Below are positions 9,687 to 19,364 of a stretch of 37,504 nucleotides of DNA, piece by piece. A program made the position numbers and the translations under genes. The notes beneath the pieces were generated by a model. It worked only from the letters and a program-made list of their open reading frames with translations. It made no database searches and was not told the DNA's origin. Origin of the DNA: Methanoregula sp. (GTDB lineage: Archaea; Halobacteriota; Methanomicrobia; Methanomicrobiales; Methanospirillaceae); contig JAPKXX010000102.1 of the NCBI GenBank assembly GCA_026394595.1, positions 1 through 37,504 on the forward strand, in the 5' to 3' direction. How positions within the stretch are numbered: the stretch's first letter is position 1; each line of letters begins with the position of its first letter.

Positions 9687-9881
9687 ATGGGGAAATGGAC
9701 CAAAAAACACTATGAAAAGGCACCCTGCGCACATTGCGGCGGCATTGGGTGCTGCTATTGTGATAAAACCGGGTGCGTGCTCGTTGCCACCCCACGACGC
9801 ACCTGTCCGCACTGCGGGGGTGTCGGCTGCATCTACTGCGGGTTTACCGGCTGGGCGGGGTTAAAGGGGAAGTACGACTGA
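9687..9881 (+). CDS. Small DnaJ-like/CPxCG zinc-ribbon protein
   Basis: 64 aa with duplicated CAHCGGIGCCYC ... CPHCGGVGCIYC modules. Confidence 0.7.
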   Translation: MGKWTKKHYEKAPCAHCGGIGCCYCDKTGCVLVATPRRTCPHCGGVGCIYCGFTGWAGLKGKYD

Positions 9882-9908
9882 CGACCTGCAGGTTACCTCT
9901 TTCCTGAG

Positions 9909-10001
9909 CTATCGTTTCCAGGGGAACGCATCCCCGTTCCAGCGGCAAAAGACCATGATGACCAGCAGGAGAAATCCCGCTCTCGACGACCATTGCTCCA
10001 T
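9909..10001 (-). pseudogene. Possible N-terminal relic of an NSS-family (neurotransmitter:sodium symporter-like) transporter
   Basis: Minus-strand MEQWSSRAGFLLLVIMVFCRWNGDAFPWKR*; resembles the NSS opening W-S-R-x-G-F-x-L...G-N-x-W-R-F-P-W, then stop. Confidence 0.35.
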
Positions 10002-10098
10002 GTGTTTCCTGCAGGTTATCTGTGGTATGTTTGTTGGCAGTTGGCGTTAAACTGATTTTTCACCGATCAATCGGGCAGAAATCCGAAAGGCGGGATCG

Positions 10099-11343
10099 TC
10101 ACGCGAACTTCCCCTCGACCCTTCGCGGGATGACGATCTCCTCAAACCGTTTTGCGAAATACCGGTCTGTCATACCGGCAATATAATCACGGACAAGCTC
10201 TGCATTCGTTGCGGCATCGCGGTAGGTATGACTGATCCAGTGAGCCCTGATAAAGTCAGTAAAGATCACCGAGGATGTACGCTGATTTTCAATGTCTTCG
10301 ATATATGCGGTAAATAACGTCCAGTACATTTTCTGGATCTTTGTGCGTTCAGAGGTGAGCTTTGGGTTGTCATAGATCTGCTTGCGGGAAAATTCCCGCA
10401 GCCTGATGAGTGCACCTTCAACATCCCTGCTGTATGAGATATAGCCCTCATCCACAGAATCGCTGTTTTCCATAAGGTCATAGATCAGGGTATTGATAAT
10501 CTCTCCATTGGTAGTGCCCAGCACCTCACGGCAGTCGATGGGGATTGGGGTCGTTGTGTCCAGCAGCCCGATATCCCATGCGTCCTGCAGGTCCCTGCCG
10601 ATATAGGCAATGGTGTCGGCGAATTTGACCACGCACCCCTCAAGTGTCATTGGTGGACGGTTGCGCCTTCCATCAGCGTTGTCCTGAACCTTTTTGTCAA
10701 ACGCCGCCCAACTGGCGCACGGTTCCGGTGCGATCCGTACGTCATCCGCTTCACCATTGTGGCAGAGGATACCGTCAAGCACCTGCATGGTGAGGTCGCA
10801 GTCCTCGATCCGGTCAAGGAACTGGACGCTCTGGACATTGTGGAAGAACTTCCCGATACCGTGCCACTTGCAAAGATCCGAAAGGCAGCTCTCGCCGAAG
10901 TGCCCGTACGGGATGTGCCCGATGTCGTGCCCGAGGGCAATCGCCTCGATAAGGTCTTCGTTCAGGCGCAGGGAGCGCCCGATCGTGCGGGCGATCCTGG
11001 AAACGAGCTGGACATGGATAACCCGGTGGGTGATGTGGTCGTTCTCGACAAGGTAGAAGACCTGCGTTTTATCGATATACCGGGTGTACGCCCGGGTGTG
11101 GATGATCCTGTCTGCATCGCGGGAATAGGGAGTCCGGATATCTTCAGCTTTGCGGTTATGGCGGCGGACAGCGTCGGCGCTCGTTGCGGCAAGTGGCGAG
11201 TAGAGCGATTCATGCTTTCCCGTGTATGTCCTGATAAGGGATTCTAAGGCAGGGTCCGGAGGACGACGTTTGTCGCGGGTGCGGGGCATCGTTACGGTGA
11301 ATCTGGCGTATAAGATATTAAGGGTGACGAACGGGGAGGACAT
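10099..11343 (-). CDS. HD-domain phosphohydrolase, dGTPase-like
   Basis: RDADRIIHTRAYTRYIDKTQVF, ALGHDIGHIPYGHFGE, VVKFADTIAYIGRDLQDA. Confidence 0.9.
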   Translation of the reverse strand: MSSPFVTLNILYARFTVTMPRTRDKRRPPDPALESLIRTYTGKHESLYSPLAATSADAVRRHNRKAEDIRTPYSRDADRIIHTRAYTRYIDKTQVFYLVENDHITHRVIHVQLVSRIARTIGRSLRLNEDLIEAIALGHDIGHIPYGHFGESCLSDLCKWHGIGKFFHNVQSVQFLDRIEDCDLTMQVLDGILCHNGEADDVRIAPEPCASWAAFDKKVQDNADGRRNRPPMTLEGCVVKFADTIAYIGRDLQDAWDIGLLDTTTPIPIDCREVLGTTNGEIINTLIYDLMENSDSVDEGYISYSRDVEGALIRLREFSRKQIYDNPKLTSERTKIQKMYWTLFTAYIEDIENQRTSSVIFTDFIRAHWISHTYRDAATNAELVRDYIAGMTDRYFAKRFEEIVIPRRVEGKFA

Positions 11344-11607
11344 CCCCCCTCCTTCTTCAACATCCCTTCTTGGGATACATGAACCGGTACGGAAAAAACA
11401 TGATCCGGATTCGGCACCGTTCCTGCTGCGAGGGCATCACACCGTACGCTATTTTATATGCGATCCATCACCCTCTTATTCAGTGAATCTCTTTATCTCA
11501 TGAGGGATGTGAGTGGGCAATAAAGCGCATGGATCCCCAATCCTTCAGGTTCATCCGGACACCTTACAAAACGACGTCAGACGCTCCATACCTGTTTGCG
11601 ATATGCC

Positions 11608-12063
11608 TTATCGTGTGCAGACCGCATCAGTCATACCATACTGGACAATGTGACCCTGCATCGCAGCGTTGAGCTGGTACTTGGTGGAACCACCGTATAG
11701 ATCGATTTCTTCATCAAGCCCGTATACCCGGAACACGTATCGGTGCGATTCGCCGGGGCGAGGGCAGGGTCCGGTATAGCCGATCTGACCGGTATCATTT
11801 GTTCCCTGGATCGCAGACACAGGTGAAATGATAATCCTGCCGTGCGGGATACCGGCAGGGATGACCGGTTGGGCAGGAATGTTCCAGATAATCCATGGAG
11901 TGAACGAAAGGCAGTTCCTGATAGAAGTGTCAAACACCATGATGACAATTGATGCGCCCTTCAGTCCTTTCAATGAAATTTTTGGGGAGAGATTTTCACC
12001 GTGGCACGTATGGGCAGGCGGAAATTCCAGAAAGTCAAGGCTCACTCCAAGTTCCTCTATCAT
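11608..12063 (-). CDS. YbhB/YbcL family Raf-kinase-inhibitor-like (PEBP) protein (likely start ATG 12063)
   Basis: GENLSPKISLKG, VMVFDTSIRN..TPWIIWNIP, GYTGPCPRPGESHRYVFRVYGLD. Confidence 0.88.
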   Translation of the reverse strand: MIEELGVSLDFLEFPPAHTCHGENLSPKISLKGLKGASIVIMVFDTSIRNCLSFTPWIIWNIPAQPVIPAGIPHGRIIISPVSAIQGTNDTGQIGYTGPCPRPGESHRYVFRVYGLDEEIDLYGGSTKYQLNAAMQGHIVQYGMTDAVCTR

Positions 12064-12184
12064 TCTCTCACGTCTGGTATATCGATGATATACGGACAGT
12101 GTAATAAAGATAGTGTCTCTTGACGGCTCTCCAACACCAGCCTCATATAGCGCGGGAGAGAGAAAAACAAAAGGATGTACCGGA

Positions 12185-12656
12185 ATGAAGAATAAGCAAA
12201 AACCGTTTGTGCTAACTCCTGTTGGCGTGATACATTCCCCATATCTCACGAACACGGGTGCCCCGCACCTGGGGCGGTTTTTAAAAAAAGGAATCAGACA
12301 TAGGTATCGATGACGCGTTTGCAGCCGGGCTCGCCGATATCGAATCCCACCCGTATTTGATCGTGCTCTGCTGGTTTGACCCTGCAGACCGGACTGCGCT
12401 CACGGCAATCCCTCCCCATGATCCAATGCAGCGGGTGCATGGGGTGTTTGCGACTCGCTCGCCCAACCGCCCCAAACCATCGGGTTTTTGTGTTGTTGAC
12501 CTCATCAGGCGGGAAGGGCGTGTCCTGCGGGTGCGGAGACTGGATGTTTTGATGGAACACCGGTACCTGACATCAAGTCATATTCCCGTGGGATCGATTG
12601 TATTCCCGAAAGCACGGCAGGTAAAAAGAAAGAGAAGAGACGTGAGAATGTCCCAT
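12185..12656 (+). pseudogene. trmO: TrmO-like (tRNA t6A37 N6-methyltransferase) gene, disrupted by two frameshifts
   Basis: Frame 1 MKNKQKPFVLTPVGVIHSPYLTNTGAPHLGRFLKK; frame 2 ESDIGIDDAFAAGLADIESHPYLIVLCWFDPADR...VHGVFATRSPNRPKPSGFCVVDLIRREGRVLRVRRLDVL; back to frame 1 DGTPVPDIKSYSRGIDCIPES. Confidence 0.85.
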
Positions 12657-12773
12657 AAGCTGCATGAAGGTGAGGGAAAATCTGCAGCTTTCCATGCATG
12701 CACTGATACATCTTTATGGTCATTGAAACAGAATTGATGAGATTACATGCATTGATTTTTTTGGAGCAAAGAA

Positions 12774-13667
12774 ATGGCAAAGAAACATACCAGTACTACC
12801 CCAACAAAAGAGGAGTGCGCCCATGAATGCAACGGATGCCCGAGCGCAAGCAACTGCTCTGAGGCAAAAGGTGCCAGCGGTCTTCCCCCGAAGGCAAATA
12901 TCGATGTCAGACATGTGGTGCTTGTCCTGTCCGGCAAGGGCGGCGTCGGTAAGTCGACCGTGTCCGTGAACCTCGCGTTTGCACTCGCTAACCACGGGTA
13001 TCACGTCGGTTTGTTAGACCTTGACATGCACGGCCCCAATATCCCCAAGATGCTGGGCATCGAGGACCAAAAGTTTGCCATGATGGGAAACAAGATCGAA
13101 CCGGTGCATGTCACCGGCACACTCTCGGTCGTCTCCATCGCCTTCGTGCTTCCCGATACGAGCACCCCGCTCATCTGGCGGGGGCCGATGAAGATGGCGG
13201 CGATCCAGCAGTTCCTTGAAGATGTAAACTGGGGCGCACTCGATTACATTGTAGTCGATCTTCCACCCGGCACCGGTGACGAGGCGCTCACGATCGCCCA
13301 GCTTGCCCCCAATGTAAAAGGGGCAGTGGTTGTCACGACCCCTCAGGATGTTGCAACGCTCGACGCCCGGAAATCCATTAAGTTTGTCGAGAAGCTCGGG
13401 CTCCCCGTGCTGGGAGTCATCGAGAACATGAGCGGGATGCTCTGTCCCCACTGCGGACAGGAGATCGACCTGTTCGGCAAAGGCGGGGGAAAGAAGATCG
13501 CAGAGGAGATGCATGTCCCCTATCTCGGCGCCATCCCCATTGATATCGAAATGCGCAAAGCCGGCGATGAAGGAAGACCGTTCATCATTCGGCGTGGAGG
13601 AGAAAGCGCCAGCTGGGCGAGCGTCGATACGGTGATGGAAGCACTGATCAAAGAGGTTGAGGGCTGA
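12774..13667 (+). CDS. Mrp/NBP35-family P-loop ATPase, Fe-S carrier
   Basis: LSGKGGVGKSTVSVNLA, IVVDLPPGTGDEALTIAQL, ENMSGMLCPHCGQEIDLFGKGGG. Confidence 0.95.
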   Translation: MAKKHTSTTPTKEECAHECNGCPSASNCSEAKGASGLPPKANIDVRHVVLVLSGKGGVGKSTVSVNLAFALANHGYHVGLLDLDMHGPNIPKMLGIEDQKFAMMGNKIEPVHVTGTLSVVSIAFVLPDTSTPLIWRGPMKMAAIQQFLEDVNWGALDYIVVDLPPGTGDEALTIAQLAPNVKGAVVVTTPQDVATLDARKSIKFVEKLGLPVLGVIENMSGMLCPHCGQEIDLFGKGGGKKIAEEMHVPYLGAIPIDIEMRKAGDEGRPFIIRRGGESASWASVDTVMEALIKEVEG

Positions 13668-13668
13668 T

Positions 13669-13977
13669 ATGGACTATATGCGGGTTCTTTGCGGCAGGGA
13701 GAAACCTCTTGCCATTTACAAGGGTGTCATCACGTGCCTTGAGAACCCGCAGGCGTTTCCGGATCTGCTCGAACCGATCTACCGCGAGGCGATGAACCTT
13801 GATGACGACACACTCGACCGGTTCCGGTTTGCCCTGATGCGCCTCCAGCTGTATGCCGACATCCACCGCAATGAGGATCTGGAGAAGGCAATGCAGATCA
13901 AATATATTGCGCAGGTGCTCGAAAAGGTGGTATTCGGGACGCTTGTTATGGAGCGCGAGGAGTTTGCCGCTGATTAA
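13669..13977 (+). CDS. Conserved hypothetical protein
   Basis: 102-aa ORF immediately downstream of the Mrp gene, ATG 13669. Confidence 0.7.
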   Translation: MDYMRVLCGREKPLAIYKGVITCLENPQAFPDLLEPIYREAMNLDDDTLDRFRFALMRLQLYADIHRNEDLEKAMQIKYIAQVLEKVVFGTLVMEREEFAAD

Positions 13978-14166
13978 TGTCCACGGTGAGCGGGGTGTGC
14001 GCACCACCCGGTACAGGAGTGTCACGACCACATGCACGGGTGATATGTATAAGTGCACACCCATCCTTTATCTGGTGGCATTTATCAGGATGGACGCAGA
14101 CGCTGTAAGACCAGCGGATCTCATACTTTATAAACCATCCACCATGATACAATCACAGGAGCACTT

Positions 14167-14640
14167 ATGACATCACGCATGCATGCCCCGCACACAACGT
14201 GCCCGGGGTGCCACGAAGAGGTTTTTCTGGACGAGCTCGTGAGCGGCAAATGCCCGCTGTGCGGCTGCTCGCTTGAGGAGTTTGAGGATTCGTTCGGTGA
14301 TTTTGAAGGGATTATCGAGCGCTCCGATCTCTCATGGCTCATCTTCAATTACTTTGTCTTTAAACAATTTGTGGACCTTGGTGTTCCCCCGCAGCAGATC
14401 ATGGGATTTATCACTGCATACGAAGAGAATGCGGACAAACCTGTGGAGGAGTGGACAAAAACGGATTTCACCCTTGAGATTCCCCTGGACAGGTGGGACC
14501 GGATCCGGCCGAAACGGTGCGCGAAATGCGGGAAATGGTTTGTTTCGGGCGGAAAGAAGGTGATCGAGGGAGACATGCGGCACCCGCAGGTCGCAGTGAC
14601 ATTCGTGTGTGGCGGGTGCCCGGAGAAAAAGACCGAATAA
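14167..14640 (+). CDS. Zinc-ribbon conserved archaeal protein
   Basis: CPGCHEE...KCPLCGCSLEEFED and CAKCGKWFVSGG...VCGGCP. Confidence 0.75.
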   Translation: MTSRMHAPHTTCPGCHEEVFLDELVSGKCPLCGCSLEEFEDSFGDFEGIIERSDLSWLIFNYFVFKQFVDLGVPPQQIMGFITAYEENADKPVEEWTKTDFTLEIPLDRWDRIRPKRCAKCGKWFVSGGKKVIEGDMRHPQVAVTFVCGGCPEKKTE

Positions 14641-14690
14641 AATTTGGTAATTATCAATGATCAAACCCTAAGATATTTGATTTTTGTATA

Positions 14691-14706
14691 TACCCTGAAA
14701 AAACCG
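14691..14706. repeat. Direct repeat copy 1, TACCCTGAAAAAACCG
   Basis: Exact 16-bp match to 15357-15372. Confidence 0.8.
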
Positions 14707-14854
14707 ATAAATGGGATATCATGATTGGGGATCCCCGGGCAGTGGGGGCATACAGATCAAAACTATTCCTCCGGATAGTTACTCCAGTTTACCCTTCCCT
14801 TTGGGGAACGGCAAACACTCCCAAGAACGGTTAGAGACTGTTTCTAGAACTTCT

Positions 14855-15268
14855 CTAGAGTATCTTATCTTCTTCAGTATTTTCTGAGTCAAGCCGTCGT
14901 TTCTTATACCAGATGACTGCTGTCAGTAAGCCGCACGCCCCTGCAATGAGAATAACCAGAGTCGCCGGCGTTGTCGCTATCCGGATGTAGCGCGGGCCAA
15001 ATCCCATAGAACGCGGGCCGGGGAAGGTCGTCTGGTTCATTTCCAGATTTATCAGAGTGACAACCGGGTCCGGCTCGTGATACGGTTGCGCTCCAAGATA
15101 GCCCGGGAACGAGGCGTTCTCTAATCCTGTACCAAGTTCTGGAAGTACGTCCGGGCTCACAGGCTGATCCGGTATTGCGGCAGACACTACGGAGATCGGG
15201 ACACACAATACTATCATTGCGATGAGCAGGACATGGAAAAAATGCAGTTCCCGTACTGAAATTCCCAT
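14855..15268 (-). CDS. Small exported protein with signal peptide and C-terminal TM
   Basis: FHVLLIAMIVLCVPISVVSA and PATLVILIAGACGLLTAVIWYKKRR. Confidence 0.65.
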   Translation of the reverse strand: MGISVRELHFFHVLLIAMIVLCVPISVVSAAIPDQPVSPDVLPELGTGLENASFPGYLGAQPYHEPDPVVTLINLEMNQTTFPGPRSMGFGPRYIRIATTPATLVILIAGACGLLTAVIWYKKRRLDSENTEEDKIL

Positions 15269-15356
15269 GAGGATTGCCTCAGTTACCCGGAGTTTTTTTG
15301 GTTCAATAGGCTGGTGGTTGGAATAACCGGCTTTTCAGAGTATGCACCAGGTATGG

Positions 15357-15372
15357 TACCCTGAAAAAACCG
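15357..15372. repeat. Direct repeat copy 2, TACCCTGAAAAAACCG
   Basis: Exact 16-bp match to 14691-14706. Confidence 0.8.
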
Positions 15373-15397
15373 GGTCGCATTATCAGGGGAAAAGGGC

Positions 15398-16840
15398 TCA
15401 GTACACCCTTCCAACCAGCGTTGCCTTCCCCGGTTTATCGCAGATGATGCAGGCACCTTCGGTCGAAGGGACATAGGCAGATCGTACATCCGTGCCGAGG
15501 ATACTACCGTTTGTTTTTTCTTCGATCGCATCCCCGCACGGGCGCCCACCGCACCAGTGCACGACCGCGATCTTTCCGTCATTGAGGGCAGCAGTAAGCG
15601 GTTCGATCGAGATCACGCTGCACAGCCGGTCCTTCATGTGTTCCTCTGCTCTCTGCCGCATTGCATCTGAAATTTCGGCAAGTACGCCTGCGACGCCCGA
15701 TTTGATATCCTCACGGTCGAAGCTGACTTTGCCGCCAGTCCGCTTCACCGCTATCACTTTGCCCGCGTCAATGTCCCGTGGGCCGAGCTCGAGCCGCAAC
15801 GGGACACCCCTCAGTTCCCACCAGTAATATTTCGCACCGGGGCGCATCTCACGGGTATCGAGTTTTGTGCGGAAACCCGCTTGCCGCAGTTCCTGTTCCA
15901 GCGATCGTGCCGAGGCAATCACGTCCTCATGCCGCTTGCCGATCGTAATCGGGACGATCACCAGCTGGACCGGGGCGACTTTTGGCGGGAGGACAAGCCC
16001 CTTGTCATCCCCATGCACGCTGAGGAGCGCCGCGATACACCGCTCCGAGATCCCGTAGCAGGTCTGCTGGGCATACTGCTGCTCACCGCTGGCATCCTCG
16101 TACTTGATCTCGAACGTCTTCGAGAAGTGGTCGCCGAGATGGTGGACGGTGCCGATCTGGAGCGACTTTCCGTTCGGCATTATTGTATCAACGGCAATCG
16201 TGTAGTCGGCGCCTGGGAACTTGTCCCAGTCCGGCCGCTTTGATATCATTACCGGGATGCACAATCCGTTGTAGAACTCCTTATACAGCCTGACCGCTGT
16301 TTCGACCTGCTGCTGCGCCTCTTCCCATGTCGCATGGACGGTGTGGGCTTCCTTAAACGACGTGATTTCCCGGAGCCGGATCAGGGGGCGGGTCTGTTTT
16401 GTCTCGTACCGGAACGTGTTCACGATTTGGTAAATCTTCAGGGGAAGATCGGCATGCGAACGCACCCAGAGGGCATACATCGGGTAGATCGCAGTCTCGC
16501 TCGTCGGGCGCAGGGCGAGTTTGACATCCAGAGGGGTTGTCCCCCCGTGCGTCACCCAGTAGACCTCATCCTCGAATCCCTTGATGTGCTCCGCTTCCTT
16601 CATGAACTCCTGCTCCGGGATGAGGAGCGGGAAGAGCGCTTCCTGGTGGTCCCTGTCGAGAAGGTCGCGCAGGCGCTGGTACACATGTTTGCGGATCGCA
16701 AACCCGTACGGGTACCAGACATACAGCCCTTTTACCGGGTAGCGGACATCCATGATCTCCGCACGCCACAAAATGTTGTTATACCATTCGGAAAACTGGT
16801 GTTTTGGCGGCAGTGCGCCCGCGTCCTCGTCCATGAACAA
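15398..16840 (-). CDS. proS: Prolyl-tRNA synthetase (archaeal type)
   Basis: [66 protein letters not shown] class II motifs. Confidence 0.96.
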   Translation of the reverse strand: MFMDEDAGALPPKHQFSEWYNNILWRAEIMDVRYPVKGLYVWYPYGFAIRKHVYQRLRDLLDRDHQEALFPLLIPEQEFMKEAEHIKGFEDEVYWVTHGGTTPLDVKLALRPTSETAIYPMYALWVRSHADLPLKIYQIVNTFRYETKQTRPLIRLREITSFKEAHTVHATWEEAQQQVETAVRLYKEFYNGLCIPVMISKRPDWDKFPGADYTIAVDTIMPNGKSLQIGTVHHLGDHFSKTFEIKYEDASGEQQYAQQTCYGISERCIAALLSVHGDDKGLVLPPKVAPVQLVIVPITIGKRHEDVIASARSLEQELRQAGFRTKLDTREMRPGAKYYWWELRGVPLRLELGPRDIDAGKVIAVKRTGGKVSFDREDIKSGVAGVLAEISDAMRQRAEEHMKDRLCSVISIEPLTAALNDGKIAVVHWCGGRPCGDAIEEKTNGSILGTDVRSAYVPSTEGACIICDKPGKATLVGRVY

Positions 16841-16842
16841 CC

Positions 16843-17409
16843 CTAAACCACCAATTGTATGATATGAGGCGTAATAAAAGCCTCGACCACCGCCGCAATG
16901 CTGATAAGAGGAAGTACAAGGAGGACGAAGCGCCGCGCAAGCTGCTGCGCATCCACCGCAGCATCGCCAGAACCATAGTACTCGTTCACCAGTGACTGGG
17001 AGAACATGACTCCCAACGCACCTGCAATGACAAATCCGGGGATCTCAAAGATCCCATGCGGGAGGATTGCAGCAGCGACAAATGCGAAACTGTGCTGTTC
17101 GTGGACAAGCTCCATAATGGCGCCGATCACAATCCCGTTGAGGCTCATGATGAAGATGGTCAGGATGCCAAAAGATGCCCCTCCTAAAAAGAGCAGGAGG
17201 CAGGCTTCGAGGTTGTTGGCAAAGATCTTCCCGCTGATTTCAAGGGAAGTGCCCCCCATTACCTGTCCTGCAACCTGCTTTTCGAAGAGGGCCATGAACT
17301 CCTCTCCAATCTCCGGGTGCTGCGCTGTGCCAACCCATCCAATCAGGATCGTAGAGAAGAACAGCAGAAAGATGATGATGATCGCGTTTTTCAGGCTGGC
17401 TTCAGACAT
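16843..17409 (-). CDS. SpoIIM (stage II sporulation protein M)-like membrane protein
   Basis: [55 protein letters not shown]. Confidence 0.88.
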   Translation of the reverse strand: MSEASLKNAIIIIFLLFFSTILIGWVGTAQHPEIGEEFMALFEKQVAGQVMGGTSLEISGKIFANNLEACLLLFLGGASFGILTIFIMSLNGIVIGAIMELVHEQHSFAFVAAAILPHGIFEIPGFVIAGALGVMFSQSLVNEYYGSGDAAVDAQQLARRFVLLVLPLISIAAVVEAFITPHIIQLVV

Positions 17410-18268
17410 AGAGCACCATCCGGGTCATGTCGCGGATGCCAGGGGCAAGTCCGACCACGATCATTGCGAGCATCACCAGGTACCAGAACGCCTGGTTTGC
17501 TTCTTTCCTGTAGAGCTCCATGATATAGATAGCGGGGAAGATTACAAGCAGTTTCAGGGGATACATCACAAAGGCAGTACCGGTCAGGTCGATAAGCGTT
17601 GACCCGACAACGTGTTGTTCGATATACTGCAGCGCAGGATGGAGATCGATACCGAAACTCGTTGCGCTTGCGTCCAGCATGTGCCCGAAGATAAGCGTGA
17701 GATAGAGCGGTTCGCTGGCATATTTCCATGAAAAAAGATACCTCACGCATGCCCAGACTGCAACGGTTGTGGCGAGTGCCATGACCATGATAATACAGAA
17801 TATCCCGGCATCAACCGTGGAATTGTTGATCCCCCAGGCAAGCAGTACGAGTGAGACGGTAATTACAGAAAGTATACCGGCAAAAGCGTATAGGGAGAGA
17901 ATATTTTTGGTACATCCCTGCAACGTCATGTATCGCGAGAGAAACAGCATGCCAATGGTGTAAAAAAAGAGGACGAAGTATATCAGCGGGGTGACAAGGA
18001 GGAACTGGAGATCCCCTTTGACCATCCCCGTGTCCTGTACAACCCTGAGAACCCCGCCCAGCACGACGTAGGGGAGGGTAGCAAGGATGAATGTCGTGTC
18101 AATTTTAAACCCGATATCCGAGAGCCACGTAGACTGCGACATCCAGCGATACAGCAAATACACACCGGCAACAAGAATGATCGCGTACGTGAGTGTATCG
18201 ACGACATTGTACGGCTGGCCGAGCCGTATGGGATCGATGTAGTATTTGTAGATGAACTCACTAATCAT
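17402..18268 (-). CDS. DUF63 family multi-TM protein
   Basis: FIYKYYIDPIRLGQPYNVVDTLTYAIIL, GHMLDASATSFGIDLHP; overlaps the SpoIIM gene by 8 nt. Confidence 0.9.
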   Translation of the reverse strand: MISEFIYKYYIDPIRLGQPYNVVDTLTYAIILVAGVYLLYRWMSQSTWLSDIGFKIDTTFILATLPYVVLGGVLRVVQDTGMVKGDLQFLLVTPLIYFVLFFYTIGMLFLSRYMTLQGCTKNILSLYAFAGILSVITVSLVLLAWGINNSTVDAGIFCIIMVMALATTVAVWACVRYLFSWKYASEPLYLTLIFGHMLDASATSFGIDLHPALQYIEQHVVGSTLIDLTGTAFVMYPLKLLVIFPAIYIMELYRKEANQAFWYLVMLAMIVVGLAPGIRDMTRMVLYV

Positions 18269-18279
18269 TTCTGATCTTA

Positions 18280-19359
18280 ATGAGCGCAGAGCCTATAAAA
18301 TTACTCAAATCGAAACCGTTCGACAAGTCACGGTGGATGCAGCTGCCCCGTGACGTGGTGATCGGTCACGACGTCCTCCCGCAGATCCCCTCGGTCTGCA
18401 AGGATCTCATGCTCGGGGGTTCCGCACTCATCATCTCAGGAAAAAGCACGATGGACCTTGCCGGGGACCGTGTGCGGGGCTATCTGGATGAAAACTATGA
18501 CATTACCTTGTTCACCGCAGAAACGATCAACGCGTCTGTCATCAAAGAGGGGGAAGCGGCGGCATTAGGCGTTGACTTTGTGATCGGTGTCGGGGGCGGC
18601 AGGGTGATCGATACCGCGAAGATCATCTCGTTCAACACCGACCGCCAGTTCATTTCGGTACCCACTGCGGCATCACATGACGGGATTGCATCAGCCCGTG
18701 CCTCTGTGCCAACCATGGAGGGGCACGCGTCCCTTGAGGCGCATCCGCCTATTGCGATCGTTGCCGATACGGGAATTATCGCCGCAGCCCCACACCGTCT
18801 CCTCGCCGCCGGATGTGCAGACATCATTTCCAACTATACGGCGATCCTTGACTGGGAACTCGCTCACAGGGTCAAGGGAGAACCGATGAGCGAGTACGCA
18901 ATGGCGCTCTCAAAAATGACCGCTGAGATCCTCGTAAAGAACGCTCACATAATAAAACCGCATACGGAACAGTCTGCATGGTTTGTTGTAAAGGCGCTTG
19001 TCTCAAGCGGAGTTGCGATGAGCATCGCAGGCTCCTCGCGCCCGGGGAGCGGGAGCGAACATAAGTTCTCCCACGCACTTGACCGGCTTGCACCGGGGAA
19101 AGCGCTCCACGGCGAGAGCTGCGGGATTGGCACGATCATCTCGATGTACCTTCACGGGGGAGACTGGAAAGGGATCCGTGCATCACTGAAAGCGATCGGG
19201 GCGCCCACAACACCACGCGAGATCGGGATCAGCGATGAGACCGCGGTCGACGCCCTCCTGATGGCAAAGACTATCCGTCCGGAGCGCTTCACTATTCTCG
19301 ATATGGGGCTCACCAGGGAATCTGCGGAGAAGATCGTCAGGATGTTGTACGTGGAGTAA
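18280..19359 (+). CDS. egsA: NAD(P)-dependent sn-glycerol-1-phosphate dehydrogenase
   Basis: LPRDVVIGHDVL, VIGVGGGRVIDTAK, SVPTAASHDGIASARAS, GSGSEHKFSHALD. Confidence 0.95.
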   Translation: MSAEPIKLLKSKPFDKSRWMQLPRDVVIGHDVLPQIPSVCKDLMLGGSALIISGKSTMDLAGDRVRGYLDENYDITLFTAETINASVIKEGEAAALGVDFVIGVGGGRVIDTAKIISFNTDRQFISVPTAASHDGIASARASVPTMEGHASLEAHPPIAIVADTGIIAAAPHRLLAAGCADIISNYTAILDWELAHRVKGEPMSEYAMALSKMTAEILVKNAHIIKPHTEQSAWFVVKALVSSGVAMSIAGSSRPGSGSEHKFSHALDRLAPGKALHGESCGIGTIISMYLHGGDWKGIRASLKAIGAPTTPREIGISDETAVDALLMAKTIRPERFTILDMGLTRESAEKIVRMLYVE

Positions 19360-19364
19360 CCGGC

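Noticed and set aside
10694-11247. Plus-strand ORFs opposite the HD phosphohydrolase
   Set aside because: Antisense shadows; the minus-strand frame carries clear HD motifs.
12275-12295. T TTA AAA slippery heptamer in the TrmO-like gene as a programmed -1 frameshift
   Set aside because: The frame change needed there is +1 (or -2), and a second unrelated -1 shift is needed downstream. Indels (decay or sequencing error) fit better.
16334-16846. 170-aa ORF antisense to proS
   Set aside because: The sense strand is unambiguous prolyl-tRNA synthetase.
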